DNA of 64,000 nucleotides from Anaerocolumna aminovalerica (lineage in GTDB: Bacteria > Bacillota > Clostridia > Lachnospirales > Lachnospiraceae), in contig NZ_FOWD01000006.1 of the NCBI RefSeq assembly GCF_900115365.1, positions 62,001-126,000 of the forward strand, in the 5' to 3' direction. Below, in pieces: positions 17,636 through 27,410 of this stretch. Both the position numbers and the translations under genes were made by a program. The notes under the pieces were generated by a model. The model saw only the letters and a program-made list of their open reading frames with translations, ran no database searches and was not told the DNA's origin. Within the stretch, counting starts at the first letter, position 1; every line of letters starts with the position of its first letter.

Positions 17636-18577
17636 TTATTCTTCAATTGCTTTATTTTTTTTCATTAAATTATTGGTTACCCTATTATATAGTTCCTGTG
17701 CAGCATTATATCCCATCTTCTTTTGTCTGTGATTAACCGCAGCGGATTCTACAATAACCGCAAGATTACGTCCCGGACGGATTGGTATGGAATGACAGAC
17801 TACTTTATTCCCCAGGTATTCTATGTATTGCTCCTCAAGGCCTAGTCTATCGTATTCCTTTTCTTTATTCCATTCTTCTAATTTAATAACCAAGTCAATG
17901 GCCTGGGTATTCTTAACACTTTCAACACCAAAGAGGGTCTTTACATTAATAATTCCGATACCCCTTAGTTCAATAAAGTGTCTTGTTATATCCGGTGCCA
18001 TACCTATTAACGTTTCATCACTTACTTTTTTTATTTCAACAACATCATCAGTTACAAGACGATGTCCTCTTTTAATCAGTTCCAAAGCAGCTTCGCTTTT
18101 GCCAATACCGCTTTCTCCCGTAATCAAAATACCCTCACCGTATACGTCTACTAAAACCCCGTGTATGGACATCCTGGGAGCTAATTCAACATTTAACCAA
18201 CGGATCACTTCTGCCATAAAGGAAGATGTGGTTTTGTTCGTTTTTAAAATAGGTACACATTTTTGCGTTGCTAATTGGATCAGTTCCGGTTCAACATCAA
18301 TGCCTCGGCAGAATACAATACAAGGTACTTTATAATCCATTAATCTTGATAATATACCTATGCCGTGATCCTTTTCCATTTTTCTCATATAGGCTTCTTC
18401 TACCCGGCCGATGATCTGAACACGGTCGGAATCAAAATGATCAAAGAACCCGGCCAATTGAAGGGCTGGACGATTCACATCCGGCTGGCAGATTTTTATA
18501 TGTTTATAGTCTATATCCGGTGTTAGAACTTCAAGATTCATCTTACCAATTAGCGTGGCTAATTCTACAGTATACAT
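17636..18577 (-). CDS. hprK: HPr kinase/phosphorylase
   Basis: The product has 313 residues from 18577 (MYTVELATLIG), preceded by AGGAAAGGAAG; a start at 18610 would add 11 residues without a ribosome binding site. The C-terminal catalytic domain has Walker A GESGIGKSEAAL (about residue 153) and the family signature IELRGIGIINVKTLFG (about 200). The enzyme phosphorylates Ser46 of HPr and Crh when fructose bisphosphate is high, and reverses this when phosphate is high. Its likely targets include the Crh-like product encoded downstream in this cluster. Confidence 0.96.
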   Translation of the reverse strand: MYTVELATLIGKMNLEVLTPDIDYKHIKICQPDVNRPALQLAGFFDHFDSDRVQIIGRVEEAYMRKMEKDHGIGILSRLMDYKVPCIVFCRGIDVEPELIQLATQKCVPILKTNKTTSSFMAEVIRWLNVELAPRMSIHGVLVDVYGEGILITGESGIGKSEAALELIKRGHRLVTDDVVEIKKVSDETLIGMAPDITRHFIELRGIGIINVKTLFGVESVKNTQAIDLVIKLEEWNKEKEYDRLGLEEQYIEYLGNKVVCHSIPIRPGRNLAVIVESAAVNHRQKKMGYNAAQELYNRVTNNLMKKNKAIEE

Positions 18578-18691
18578 ATTTATACTTCCTTTCCTACTTT
18601 CTGAAGACAATAGATTTATTATTCTGCACTGATTTTACTATTTTATCACATACCTTCTGTTAATGTAAATATTATTGGAAAAATTACGGTT

Positions 18692-20998
18692 TTATGAGCG
18701 GAAGAACTCATATACCTTTTCTGCTGCCGGCTTATTCATAGATGGCACTGCTGCCAGTTCTTCCACACTGGCTTCCTTTATGGCTTCAATGGATTGAAAA
18801 TGTTTCATCAAAGCCTTTCTTCTTGCAGCTCCCACACCCTTAATATCGTCTAATACGGAGCGAATCTGAGTTTTACCCCGAAGGAGTTTATGATATTCTA
18901 TAGCAAACCGGTGGGTCTCGTCTTGGATTCTTGTAATCAGTCTAAATGCTTCGCTATGTGTATCAATTGGTATCTCTGTATTGTTATAATAGAGACCCCT
19001 TGTTCTATGATTATCATCCTTAACCATGCCACATACCGGAATTACCATATTTAGGTTATCCAATACTTTTTTAGCGATATTAACCTGACCTTTGCCGCCG
19101 TCCATCATGATTAAGTCTGGTAGTTTATTAAAGCTGTCGTATTCTCGTACCGGACTCTTTTCCCCGTGTTGTTGTTCTTCACGGGGTGAATGTTCTTCAT
19201 GGAGTGGGTCTTCTTCAGGAAATGTATCTTCTTCATGGAGTGTGTCTTCACGGAGTGCATCTTCTCCATGAATTATATCTTCTTCATGGAGGATGTCTTC
19301 TTCAGGAAGTGTATCTTCTTTACGGAGTACATCTTCTTTACAGATTACATCTTCACGGAGTGTACCTTCTTCACGGAGTACATCTTCTTCACGAAGTACA
19401 TCTTCTTCATGGAGTGTACCTTCTTCAGGGAGTGCATCTTCTTCACGAAGTACATCTTCTTCACGAAGTGTACCTTCTTCAGGGAGTGCATCTTCTTCAT
19501 GGAGTGTACCTTCTTCATGGAGTGTACCTTCTTCAGGGAGTACATCTTCTTTGCGAATTGTATGGCCTTCTTGAACGGCATGTTCTTCAAGAAGTGCATT
19601 CTTTTCATGAAGTGCACGTTCTTCCCGAATAGCGTGGGTTAATCTTCTGGTAAGCACCTCTTCCATAGAGGCATAATCATCCGGTCCTTTAACCGATCGA
19701 ATTTTAAATTTACGGTAATCATTTCTCTTTGGTTTTCCGTTTTCATAAACAACCATAGAGCCAACAGATTCAAAACCGCTGGTATTGGATATATCAAAGG
19801 CCTCAATACGTCTAATTCCCGGTATATTCAATAATTCTCCTATCTGTTTTAAAGCACCCACTGTTCTGGCTTCTTCCCGTTTAATCTTTTCTGCATCCTG
19901 CTGCAATACCAGGGATGCATTCTTTCTAGCAAGTTCAACCAGTCGTTCTTTTTCTCCTTTAATGGGAACCTTAATGTATACTTTTTGTCCACGTTTGGAG
20001 GAAAGCCATTCTTCTATTATTTCCTGATCTTCAATAGACTCTCCCAATATTAATTCCCTTGGTATCAGAGGCGTACCGGCATAAAATTGCTTTACAAAAC
20101 TAGTGAGAATAGAACTTTTTGATTCATGCTCCACACCGGTCAGATAAAAATGATCCCTGCCTATTAATTTGCCGCTTCGAATAAAGAAAACCTGCACAAC
20201 TGCCTCATTTCCCGCTGTTGCTAATGCTAATATATCACGGTCTTCCAATTCGCTGCTGGTAATCTTTTGCTTTTGAGCTATCTGCATGACACTATTAAGA
20301 AGGTCCCTATATTCTGCCGCATTCTCGAATTCTAAGTTCTCTGCTGCTTGTTTCATTTTCTCTTCCAGCTCTTTTGTAACAAGGGAATAGTTACCGTTTA
20401 GAAATTCCAGCACCTTTTGAATGGACTCTTTGTATTCGGCTTCTGACACATAGCCTTGGCAAGGTGCTTTACACTGTTTAATGTGATAATACAGACAAGG
20501 TCTGTCCTTTCCAATGTCCTTCGGAAGATTTCGGTTGCAGGTTCTTATAAAATAAATTTTTCTCAGTAATTCCAAAGTATCCTTTATGGACTTGGAACTG
20601 GTATATGGTCCGAAATATTTTGCTTTATCCTTTCCCCTCTGTCTTGCAAACAGTACCCTTGGATACGCTTCATTTACTGTTACTTTAATATAAGGATAAC
20701 TTTTGTCATCCTTTAACATGGTATTGTATTTTGGCCTGTGTTCTTTAATTAGATTACATTCCAAAACCAACGCCTCTAATTCTGAGTCTGTGATAATATA
20801 TTCAAAATAGTTAATATGACTAACCATCTGCTGAATCTTTGGAGTAAGATTTCTGCTGCTTTGAAAATACTGCCGAACTCTATTTTTTAGGCTGATAGCT
20901 TTTCCTACATATATTATGTTATCGTTACTGTCATGCATAATATATACACCGGGTTTGGCGGGCAGCTTCTTTAATTCTTCTTCTATATCAAAAAACAT
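18692..20998 (-). CDS. uvrC: Excinuclease ABC subunit C with repeat-expanded loop
   Basis: UvrC makes both incisions in nucleotide excision repair. The 768-residue product has the GIY-YIG nuclease domain (about 12-90, [12 protein letters not shown] and IIYVGKA), a Cys-rich segment (about 150-175), the UVR motif that binds UvrB (about 205-240), the RNase H-like nuclease with its catalytic Asp in FDISNTSG and DGGKGQ, and a C-terminal HhH pair (from about 715). UvrC is normally 590-620 residues. The excess is an insertion at about 456-618, made mostly of 6-residue Glu-rich repeats, located between the MEEVLTRR helix and the PDLIMMDGG strand. The reading frame is intact through the insertion, and both nuclease cores are complete. 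Confidence 0.95.
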   Translation of the reverse strand: MFFDIEEELKKLPAKPGVYIMHDSNDNIIYVGKAISLKNRVRQYFQSSRNLTPKIQQMVSHINYFEYIITDSELEALVLECNLIKEHRPKYNTMLKDDKSYPYIKVTVNEAYPRVLFARQRGKDKAKYFGPYTSSKSIKDTLELLRKIYFIRTCNRNLPKDIGKDRPCLYYHIKQCKAPCQGYVSEAEYKESIQKVLEFLNGNYSLVTKELEEKMKQAAENLEFENAAEYRDLLNSVMQIAQKQKITSSELEDRDILALATAGNEAVVQVFFIRSGKLIGRDHFYLTGVEHESKSSILTSFVKQFYAGTPLIPRELILGESIEDQEIIEEWLSSKRGQKVYIKVPIKGEKERLVELARKNASLVLQQDAEKIKREEARTVGALKQIGELLNIPGIRRIEAFDISNTSGFESVGSMVVYENGKPKRNDYRKFKIRSVKGPDDYASMEEVLTRRLTHAIREERALHEKNALLEEHAVQEGHTIRKEDVLPEEGTLHEEGTLHEEDALPEEGTLREEDVLREEDALPEEGTLHEEDVLREEDVLREEGTLREDVICKEDVLRKEDTLPEEDILHEEDIIHGEDALREDTLHEEDTFPEEDPLHEEHSPREEQQHGEKSPVREYDSFNKLPDLIMMDGGKGQVNIAKKVLDNLNMVIPVCGMVKDDNHRTRGLYYNNTEIPIDTHSEAFRLITRIQDETHRFAIEYHKLLRGKTQIRSVLDDIKGVGAARRKALMKHFQSIEAIKEASVEELAAVPSMNKPAAEKVYEFFRS
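19186..19600. repeat. 18-bp tandem repeat array inside uvrC
   Basis: About two dozen degenerate 18-bp units, built on a CTTCTTCACGGAGTGTAC-like sequence on the plus strand, fill this stretch. On the coding strand they encode hexapeptides of the form [HRP]EE[DG][ATV]L. Central units (about 19360-19540) are the most alike and outer ones are diverged, as expected for slippage expansion. Unit length divisible by three keeps uvrC in frame. Confidence 0.95.
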
Positions 20999-21134
20999 AT
21001 ATACTCCTTCCTAATGTCTGTATGTCCTAACTTTATAACTTGATTATTCATATGACTTAGAGTACTGTAATTATACTATAAATAAATTGTTGTTTCAGTT
21101 TTAATATATCAAATCCAATGCATTAAGTCTATCT

Positions 21135-21415
21135 TATTCCTATATCTGAACGTAAAACCTGTTCATAATATTATAATTCCTGAGAAAGTTTGGATGCCGA
21201 ATGTTTTTCATTCCGTTTGTATTATACCATGAACATAAAACCTGTTCATGATCCTGGCACTCCACTGGGAAAATGCAAGCAAGCTTGTATTTCCGCATTC
21301 CGTTTTTATTATATCATGAACATAAAAGCTGTTCATGATCTTGGCACTCCAATCGATAATTACAAGCAAACTTGTAATTATCTCACTCCGTTTGTATTAT
21401 ATCATAAATGTAAAC
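21135..21415. repeat. 87-bp direct repeats upstream of uvrC with promoter-like elements
   Basis: Two full units of about 87-88 bp (21221-21307, 21308-21395) are flanked by diverged partial units. Each full unit holds an inverted repeat ATGAAC...GTTCAT (for example 21229-21250) and a second palindrome (ATAATTACAAG/CTTGTAATTAT at 21357-21382). On the minus strand each reads TGAACA, 16 nt, TATAAT, so the palindrome straddles a possible promoter facing uvrC. The rest of the 585-nt gap holds only AT-rich sequence and the ftsH terminator. Confidence 0.75.
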
Positions 21416-21489
21416 ATTATAACTGATTCTGTCAATTATAGATGTAAAAATTAATACAATAATACAGATTTTCTTACATTTTTCTTTTG

Positions 21490-21544
21490 GGTAAACAAAA
21501 GGACTATAAACGAAAGGTTTTACTTTCCATTTTATAGCCCTTTT
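21490..21544 (-). terminator. Terminator of ftsH
   Basis: On the minus strand AAAAGGGCTATAAA...GGAAAG pairs with CTTTCGTTTATAGTCCTTTT and is followed by GTTT. It lies 40 nt after the ftsH stop. Confidence 0.85.
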
Positions 21545-21583
21545 GATGCTGTCATTATATTTTATTACTATATAATTTTTTAT

Positions 21584-23467
21584 TTATTCTGCTTTTTCTT
21601 CTTTCATATCTTCTTCCGGTAAGCCTTTAACTTCACGGAATATCTTCATGAACTCTTTGCCTGTAATTGTTTCTTTCTCTACCAGATATTCAGCAATCTT
21701 ATCCAATACATCACGGTTATCAGCTAAAAGTGCTTCTGCTCTATCATAACATTCCTTTAAAATGACCATTACTTCCTGATCGATTTCTCCAGCAGTGGCA
21801 TCTCCACAGTTTAAAACGGGTCTTCCGTCCAGATAACGGTTCTCGATAGACTCAAGTCCCATTAAACCGAATTTATCTGACATACCATATTGGGTAACCA
21901 TTGCTCTGGCTAATTGGGTTGCTTTTTCAATATCATTAGAAGCACCTGTTGTAATAGAATTAAATATAATCTTTTCAGCCGCACGGCCACCATAAAGAGT
22001 TACAATTCTTGCTACTATTTCATCTTTACTCATTAAATACTTTTCTTCTTCAGGAACCTGCATTACATATCCTAAAGAACCCATGGTTCTTGGTACAATG
22101 GTAATCTTTTGTACCGGTTCCGCATTCTTTTCTAATGCAGTAACTAAGGCGTGACCAACTTCATGGTATGCAACTATCTTCTTTTCTTCTTTGCCAAGAA
22201 TACGGTCTTTCTTCTCTTTACCTGCAATAACTACTTCCACAGACTCAAACAAGTCTTCCTGAGTAACCACAGTACGTCCCTGCTTAACTGCAAGAATAGC
22301 TGCTTCATTAATCATATTAGCCAAATCAGAACCTACTGCTCCTGAGGTTGCTAAAGCAATTGCCTCTAAATCAACAGAGTCATGCATTAATACATCTTTG
22401 GAATGCACTTTTAATATATCAACTCTTCCCTTTAAGTCCGGTTTATCTACGATAATTCGACGGTCAAAACGACCGGGACGTAGCAGGGCTTTATCCAGAA
22501 CTTCCGGACGGTTGGTTGCAGCTAAAATAACAAGGCCTTTGGAAGAATCAAAGCCATCCATTTCGGATAACAACTGGTTCAAAGTTTGCTCTCTTTCATC
22601 ATTTCCACCGCCGTAATGGGTATCTCTGCTCTTACCGATGGCATCCACTTCATCAATAAAGATAATACATGGTGCCATTTGTTGTGCTTGTTTAAATAAA
22701 TCTCGAACTCTGGAAGCACCAACACCCACAAACATCTCCACAAAATCAGAACCAGATAAAGAGAAGAAAGGCACTTTCGCTTCACCAGCTACTGCTTTTG
22801 CAAGAAGTGTTTTACCTGTTCCTGGAGGGCCTACTAATAAAGCACCTTTTGGAAGTTTAGCACCGATACGAGTATATTTTCCTGGGTTGTGCAGGAAATC
22901 CACGATTTCAGTTAAAGATTCTTTGGCTTCTTCCTGACCTGCTACATCTTTAAAAGTAACTCCCGTCTCTTTCTCCACATAAACTTTGGCATTACTTTTG
23001 CCAACACCGCCCATCATACCGCCGCCGCTTTTAGAAATCATTTTAAATAAGAACCACATTACAATATATATAAGAACAAATGGCAAAACATAAACCATAA
23101 TAATATCTACTATAGTGGTACGAGTATCTACTACATCCCCACTGAACGTTACCTTTGCTTTAAGCAAACGTTCCGATAAAGTATCATCTTTTACATATCC
23201 TGTATAATAATTGATGTCATACATAGGATTTTCTTGCTTTTTGGGATCAATTATTATTTTATCCGATTTAAATAAAACCTCTTTTACCTCTCCATTATCA
23301 ACCATTTTTATAAACTGGTCATAGGTTATTTCCTTACTGCTGCCCTCTTTAATTCGATTGGTCATGTAAGAAAACAGTGCCAAAAAAAGAATAGCAGCCA
23401 CTAATGTATACAAAAATGGCTTCTTATTATTCCCATTTGGCCCTCGTTTTTTGTCGTTATTATCCAT
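21584..23467 (-). CDS. ftsH: ATP-dependent zinc metalloprotease FtsH
   Basis: The 627-residue membrane AAA protease degrades misassembled membrane and short-lived regulatory proteins. Two transmembrane helices flank an outside domain (about 18-38 and 122-145). The AAA domain has Walker A GPPGTGKT (about 211), Walker [12 protein letters not shown] and the second region of homology with [20 protein letters not shown]. The zinc site is HEVGH (about 430). A GGG-rich linker (SGGGMMGG) follows helix 2, as usual. The start follows AGGAGG. It is monocistronic with its own terminator, divergent from pyrG. Confidence 0.97.
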   Translation of the reverse strand: MDNNDKKRGPNGNNKKPFLYTLVAAILFLALFSYMTNRIKEGSSKEITYDQFIKMVDNGEVKEVLFKSDKIIIDPKKQENPMYDINYYTGYVKDDTLSERLLKAKVTFSGDVVDTRTTIVDIIMVYVLPFVLIYIVMWFLFKMISKSGGGMMGGVGKSNAKVYVEKETGVTFKDVAGQEEAKESLTEIVDFLHNPGKYTRIGAKLPKGALLVGPPGTGKTLLAKAVAGEAKVPFFSLSGSDFVEMFVGVGASRVRDLFKQAQQMAPCIIFIDEVDAIGKSRDTHYGGGNDEREQTLNQLLSEMDGFDSSKGLVILAATNRPEVLDKALLRPGRFDRRIIVDKPDLKGRVDILKVHSKDVLMHDSVDLEAIALATSGAVGSDLANMINEAAILAVKQGRTVVTQEDLFESVEVVIAGKEKKDRILGKEEKKIVAYHEVGHALVTALEKNAEPVQKITIVPRTMGSLGYVMQVPEEEKYLMSKDEIVARIVTLYGGRAAEKIIFNSITTGASNDIEKATQLARAMVTQYGMSDKFGLMGLESIENRYLDGRPVLNCGDATAGEIDQEVMVILKECYDRAEALLADNRDVLDKIAEYLVEKETITGKEFMKIFREVKGLPEEDMKEEKAE

Positions 23468-23820
23468 CCTAACCTCCTGTACTAAGTCAAAGCCTGTTCT
23501 GCTTTGCTTCTTACTTATTTTTATATGAAATAAGTAATGTATATTGTGAATACTATACTTTTATCAAAACAATCCAATATCCGATAGTTACACTTCATTA
23601 TAATGTTACTAATCATATAAATCAATACGTTTGAAGTGAAATTTTTGTGACCAAGAAATAAAACTTTCTTAAAAATTATTAAGTTTTGCATCATATGTCA
23701 GGAAAATAGTACCTTTTTTTTGAATATTATGAGGGATATGCTATTAATTTATTAATTACATTTTTGAAAGTAAGAAGTATATATTGTATATGAAATTGAA
23801 AAAATAAAACAAAAAAAATT
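23468..23820. other. Intergenic region between ftsH and the pyrG promoter
   Basis: Very AT-rich spacer. It must contain the ftsH promoter on the minus strand, but no hexamer pair stands out. I see no gene or conserved fold here. Confidence 0.4.
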
Positions 23821-23823
23821 TAT

Positions 23824-23854
23824 TGTAGATTTATCACTCAAATAGGAGTATAAT
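23824..23854 (+). promoter_or_regulatory. Candidate pyrG promoter
   Basis: TATAAT (23849-23854) is preceded by TTGTAG (23824-23829) with a 19-nt spacer, longer than ideal. Transcription would begin near 23861 and give a leader of about 195 nt. Confidence 0.4.
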
Positions 23855-23860
23855 ATTTCA

Positions 23861-23997
23861 GTAATTATTTTAACATAAACTTACAAGGGTGTAGGCAATA
23901 AAGGTTTGTATTGGATATACAAACTTAAGTTTCTCCTCCCTTGTCCGACATGCCTTGAACTAATGGATTTTGGAAATATTGGTTTCAAGGTTTTTTT
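23861..23997 (+). promoter_or_regulatory. pyrG leader with terminator: candidate attenuator
   Basis: The leader folds into a stem ACAAGGG (23883-23889) with CCCTTGT (23938-23944), closed over an inner hairpin TTTGTAT/ATACAAA (23905-23923). A pyrimidine-rich run lies at 23929-23940. A rho-independent terminator follows: CCTTGAAC...GGTTTCAAGG and seven T (23953-23997), 60 nt before the pyrG start. AGGCA (23893-23897) can also pair with TGCCT (23951-23955), which would disturb the terminator. A terminator before pyrG is the known design of CTP-sensing attenuation in Gram-positive bacteria. The exact mechanism here is not shown, because no G run sits at the presumed transcript start. Confidence 0.6.
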
Positions 23998-24057
23998 GTG
24001 TTGTAATTCTTAAATTAAAATATCTAACTGTTAACACATTGTAAAGGAGGAAGCGAA

Positions 24058-25668
24058 ATGGGAGTTAAGTATGTATTTGTAACCGGTGGAGTTGTTTCAG
24101 GATTAGGAAAAGGTATTACTGCTGCATCTCTTGGAAGGCTCTTGAAAGAACGGGGTTATCATGTAACCATGCAAAAGTTCGATCCTTATATTAACATTGA
24201 TCCCGGAACTATGAACCCTATCCAGCATGGCGAGGTGTTCGTTACGGACGACGGAGCAGAAACTGATCTTGACCTTGGTCATTATGAAAGATTTATTGAT
24301 GAAAGCCTTACAAAGCAATCCAATGTAACCACCGGTAAAATTTATTGGTCCGTACTCTCCAAAGAAAGACGTGGAGATTTCGGTGGAGGAACAGTACAAG
24401 TTATTCCTCACATAACCAATGAAATTAAAAGCCGTTTTTACCGTAATGACGGCTGTAAAGGTAGTCAGATTGCAATTATTGAAGTTGGGGGTACAGTAGG
24501 TGATATTGAAAGCCAGCCCTTTCTGGAATCCATACGTCAATTTCAGCACGACGTAGGCCCTCAAAATGCTATACTTATACATGTAACCCTAATCCCCTAT
24601 TTAAAGGCCTCCGGTGAAATGAAAACAAAACCTACCCAAGCCAGTGTAAAAGAACTGCAAGGAATGGGAATACGTCCGGATATAATTGTATGCAGGACGG
24701 AACTCCCTTTAGAACCGGGAATCAAAGATAAAATCGCCCTTTTCTGCAATGTACCAAGTCATCATGTAATACAGAATCTTGACGTTGAAACCCTCTATGA
24801 AGCTCCTCTTGCCATGGAAAAAGAACACCTTGCGGATATTGTATGCGAATGCCTTGCTTTGGATTGCCCTACACCAGACTTGTCTGCATGGGAGAGCATG
24901 GTGGCAGCTCTAAAACATCCAACTAAAGAAGTGACTGTTGCATTAGTAGGAAAATACACCCAGCTTCATGATGCCTACATCAGTGTGGTAGAATCCTTAA
25001 AACATGGAGCAGTTGCACACAATGCTTCTGTTAATATAAGATGGATACCTTCCGAAGATTTAGAGGACAATAATGCTGCCGAGCTGCTATCCGGTGTGTG
25101 GGGTATTTTAGTGCCTGGGGGTTTTGGAGACAGAGGGGTGGAAGGAAAAATCTCTGCCATAAAATATGCCCGTGAGAATAATATACCTTTCTTAGGTCTT
25201 TGCCTTGGAATGCAATTAGCAATTGTAGAAATTTCCCGCCATGTACTGGGATTTACTGATGCCCACAGTGCCGAACTAAATCCGGGCACCACACATCCGG
25301 TTATTCATTTAATGCCGGAGCAGGATGGCATTGAAGACATCGGCGGTACTCTAAGACTAGGATCTTACCCATGTGTTCTGGAAGAAACAAGCAAAGCTTA
25401 TGAATTATATGGCGAGAAAGTCATTCACGAAAGACACAGACACCGCTATGAAGTAAATAACTATTATAGGGAAGATTTTATAAAAGGCGGAATCAAACTA
25501 TCCGGATTGTCTCCTGACGGCCGTATCGTTGAAATGATTGAACTTAAAAACCACCCTTGGTTTGTAGCCACTCAGGCTCATCCTGAATTTAAATCAAGAC
25601 CAAATAGGCCCCATCCTTTGTTTAAAGGATTTGTAGGAGCAGCTTTAGAGTGCCTGGAAAGGCAATAG
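24058..25668 (+). CDS. pyrG: CTP synthase
   Basis: The 536-residue enzyme aminates UTP to CTP using glutamine. The synthetase domain (1-270) opens with [16 protein letters not shown] and has the family blocks [17 protein letters not shown] and DLGHYERF. The glutaminase domain (about 290-536) has the catalytic Cys in LGLCLGMQ and the His/Glu pair near the end (AHPEFKSRP). The ribosome binding site AAAGGAGG is strong. It is transcribed alone behind a leader terminator. Downstream lies a degenerate tandem repeat, then a terminator. Confidence 0.98.
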   Translation: MGVKYVFVTGGVVSGLGKGITAASLGRLLKERGYHVTMQKFDPYINIDPGTMNPIQHGEVFVTDDGAETDLDLGHYERFIDESLTKQSNVTTGKIYWSVLSKERRGDFGGGTVQVIPHITNEIKSRFYRNDGCKGSQIAIIEVGGTVGDIESQPFLESIRQFQHDVGPQNAILIHVTLIPYLKASGEMKTKPTQASVKELQGMGIRPDIIVCRTELPLEPGIKDKIALFCNVPSHHVIQNLDVETLYEAPLAMEKEHLADIVCECLALDCPTPDLSAWESMVAALKHPTKEVTVALVGKYTQLHDAYISVVESLKHGAVAHNASVNIRWIPSEDLEDNNAAELLSGVWGILVPGGFGDRGVEGKISAIKYARENNIPFLGLCLGMQLAIVEISRHVLGFTDAHSAELNPGTTHPVIHLMPEQDGIEDIGGTLRLGSYPCVLEETSKAYELYGEKVIHERHRHRYEVNNYYREDFIKGGIKLSGLSPDGRIVEMIELKNHPWFVATQAHPEFKSRPNRPHPLFKGFVGAALECLERQ

Positions 25669-25699
25669 GGATATGTTATTTGTCGTAAATGTCCTTCAA

Positions 25700-25947
25700 A
25701 CGTCATTATGAACGTAAATACAGTTCTGAATGCGATACTATTTTAACGTAGTATCTACTGTATGCAATCCATACTAAGCGTAATACCATTCTTAATAAAT
25801 GCCATAATAAACGTAGTAACATTCTGAATAGTACCATACTAAACGTATACATCTGAATAATGCCATACTAAAACTATATCATCCGAATAATGCCATACTA
25901 AAACTATATCATCTGAATAATGCCATACTAAAACTATATCATTCTGA
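25700..25947. repeat. Degenerate 30-bp tandem repeats after pyrG
   Basis: Three nearly identical 30-bp units (25861-25890, 25891-25920, 25921-25947), based on TGCCATACTAAAACTATATC, follow two diverged units (25801-25860) and older, more decayed ones back to about 25700. There are no spacers, so this is not CRISPR. It fills most of the 392-nt gap after pyrG. Confidence 0.85.
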
Positions 25948-25950
25948 AAA

Positions 25951-25989
25951 AAGAAGAATCTCTAAAATTCAAATACAGAGATTCTTCTT
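25951..25989. terminator. Bidirectional terminator between pyrG and the LspA-type gene
   Basis: AAGAAGAATCTCT and AGAGATTCTTCTT form a perfect 13-bp stem with a 13-nt loop between convergent genes. Confidence 0.85.
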
Positions 25990-26060
25990 AAATTCAGCTT
26001 TGCTATTTATATCTAGGATGAAATAACCTATTTAATATCTCTTATCAATTTTTTACTTCT

Positions 26061-26507
26061 TTACTCTTTTCTAAAAAAAGACAATAAAGCGATAATGAAA
26101 GAGCCAATAAAAATACATATATCTGATATATTAAAAACCACTTTTCTCAAAAATTTAAAACTAAAGTAATCCACTACATAACCTTTTTTTACACGGTCAT
26201 AGATATTGCTTAATGCGCCGCCAAGTATAAAGGATAAAGCCAACTTCAGAATTCGGTTATCTTTTTTCGGCAAAAGGAATGCAAAAAATAAAAGGAGGAT
26301 TCCAAATAAAGAAAGAGAAATAATTTTTACAAGATGAACATTGTGATCCAAAAAATTTAGCATAGCACCTTTATTATGGTATCTTTCCAAAATAATTTTA
26401 CCATTTAAAATTTCCTCGCTTTTATGCATTTCTTTGTTTTCTTCAATGTACTCTTTCACTTTAAGATCCAGAAAAAATATTAGCAAAATCAACGCTATAT
26501 AAAACAT
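26061..26507 (-). CDS. lspA: Signal peptidase II family protein
   Basis: The 148-residue protein has four hydrophobic helices and the LspA active-site blocks. GGALSNIYDRV carries the conserved Asn and Asp, VVDYFSF holds the first catalytic Asp and FNISDICIFIG the second. LspA removes lipoprotein signal peptides after lipidation. The N-terminus (LDLKVKEYIEEN) is more diverged than in standard LspA, so it may be a second, specialised copy. The start follows a GGAGG-type site (AAAGGAGGGATCG). It is a single gene ending at a shared terminator. Confidence 0.82.
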   Translation of the reverse strand: MFYIALILLIFFLDLKVKEYIEENKEMHKSEEILNGKIILERYHNKGAMLNFLDHNVHLVKIISLSLFGILLLFFAFLLPKKDNRILKLALSFILGGALSNIYDRVKKGYVVDYFSFKFLRKVVFNISDICIFIGSFIIALLSFFRKE

Positions 26508-26588
26508 GATACGATCCCTCCTTTAAGAATAGACATCCTTGCCTAATATTAAATACTATTAATTTTTTGAACGGTATTAAATTTTTTG

Positions 26589-26684
26589 TTCCATACTTTT
26601 TATATTTTTAAGCTTTCATGTTTTCATACTATTATATTTTCATACTCTTATATTTCCATACTTTTATTTTTTCATACTCTTATT
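26589..26684. repeat. 16-bp tandem repeat between lspA and a flavin protein gene
   Basis: Four consecutive 16-bp units of the type TTTTCATACTCTTATA occupy 26621-26684, with a diverged unit upstream at about 26589. The array reaches to within 2 nt of the stop codon of the flavin protein gene. Confidence 0.8.
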
Positions 26685-26686
26685 CT

Positions 26687-27337
26687 TCAATATTCGCCCA
26701 TATCTTTAAGCTTTTCCAATGTTGCTATCCAATCACGTGATTTACCCGCAAAGTTTTCAGGGTTTATAGGATAATGTATGTTATAAAGGTATCCTTTTTC
26801 GCCATATCTTCCTTGTATAATTTCATCTAAATGTATTTCATCTGCACAAACATTAACAACTTCTAAGCACATTAAAACTTGGGTATCTCCATCTTTTATC
26901 TCACGTTCCCAAAGATAGCGACATTCCAGATTAAGAAAGCATTCTTTAATACGTGGTGCATTTATACCCGTTGCTTGTTCTGCTGTAAGTCCCGATAATG
27001 TTATTTCGTCATTATCGAATCCATTGTTAGCGATTGTTGCAATGCATTTATCATAAATATCAGCAGAGGGAAAATTCAGCACCGCATCCCCTTTTTCCTT
27101 TATACTTTGATACATATGTCCAGATTTATTTACACTTGAGAGAATTGCATAAAAGCCACCGGGATTACCAGTAAAGCATGCCCACGATTGTAAACAAGCA
27201 TTGGGCTTGCCATTCGATTTATAGGAAGTTACAACAAATAGTGGTGATGGTATTGCAGTTACAAAATCCATCCATGAAAAACCGTAAGTTTCCATAGTCC
27301 TCATTGACTCTGGAATAGCTGAATATTCTTTTTTCAT
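26687..27337 (-). CDS. Flavin reductase-like, FMN-binding split-barrel protein
   Basis: The 216-residue protein fits the flavoredoxin/flavin reductase group: an FMN-binding split barrel with PSPLFVVTSYKSNGKPNA, then WACFTGNPGGFYAILSS and KGDAVLNFPSA. A later block, INAPRIKECFLNLECRYL, matches the substrate/flavin side of the fold. Members reduce flavins or transfer electrons; some are uncharacterised NAD(P)H-dependent oxidoreductases. The start follows GGAAGGTG. It lies alone between a repeat array and a glycosyltransferase gene, with no redox partner nearby. Specific substrate unknown. Confidence 0.8.
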   Translation of the reverse strand: MKKEYSAIPESMRTMETYGFSWMDFVTAIPSPLFVVTSYKSNGKPNACLQSWACFTGNPGGFYAILSSVNKSGHMYQSIKEKGDAVLNFPSADIYDKCIATIANNGFDNDEITLSGLTAEQATGINAPRIKECFLNLECRYLWEREIKDGDTQVLMCLEVVNVCADEIHLDEIIQGRYGEKGYLYNIHYPINPENFAGKSRDWIATLEKLKDMGEY

Positions 27338-27410
27338 TAGGTTTCACCTTCCTGTATTATGAGTACATTTCTATAATACTAACGTAATTTACTTGAATTT
27401 CGCTTATCTA

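Noticed and set aside
19186-19642. Long open frames on both strands across the uvrC repeat (about 90-150 codons)
   Set aside because: They arise from the 18-bp periodicity, which keeps all frames free of stops. They have no ribosome binding sites, and their products are simple repeats.
21229-21250. LexA (SOS) box before uvrC
   Set aside because: GAAC and GTTC halves are 9 nt apart, whereas the Gram-positive LexA box has a 4-nt gap.
25700-25947. CRISPR array
   Set aside because: Units are directly adjacent with no unique spacers, and no cas genes are present.
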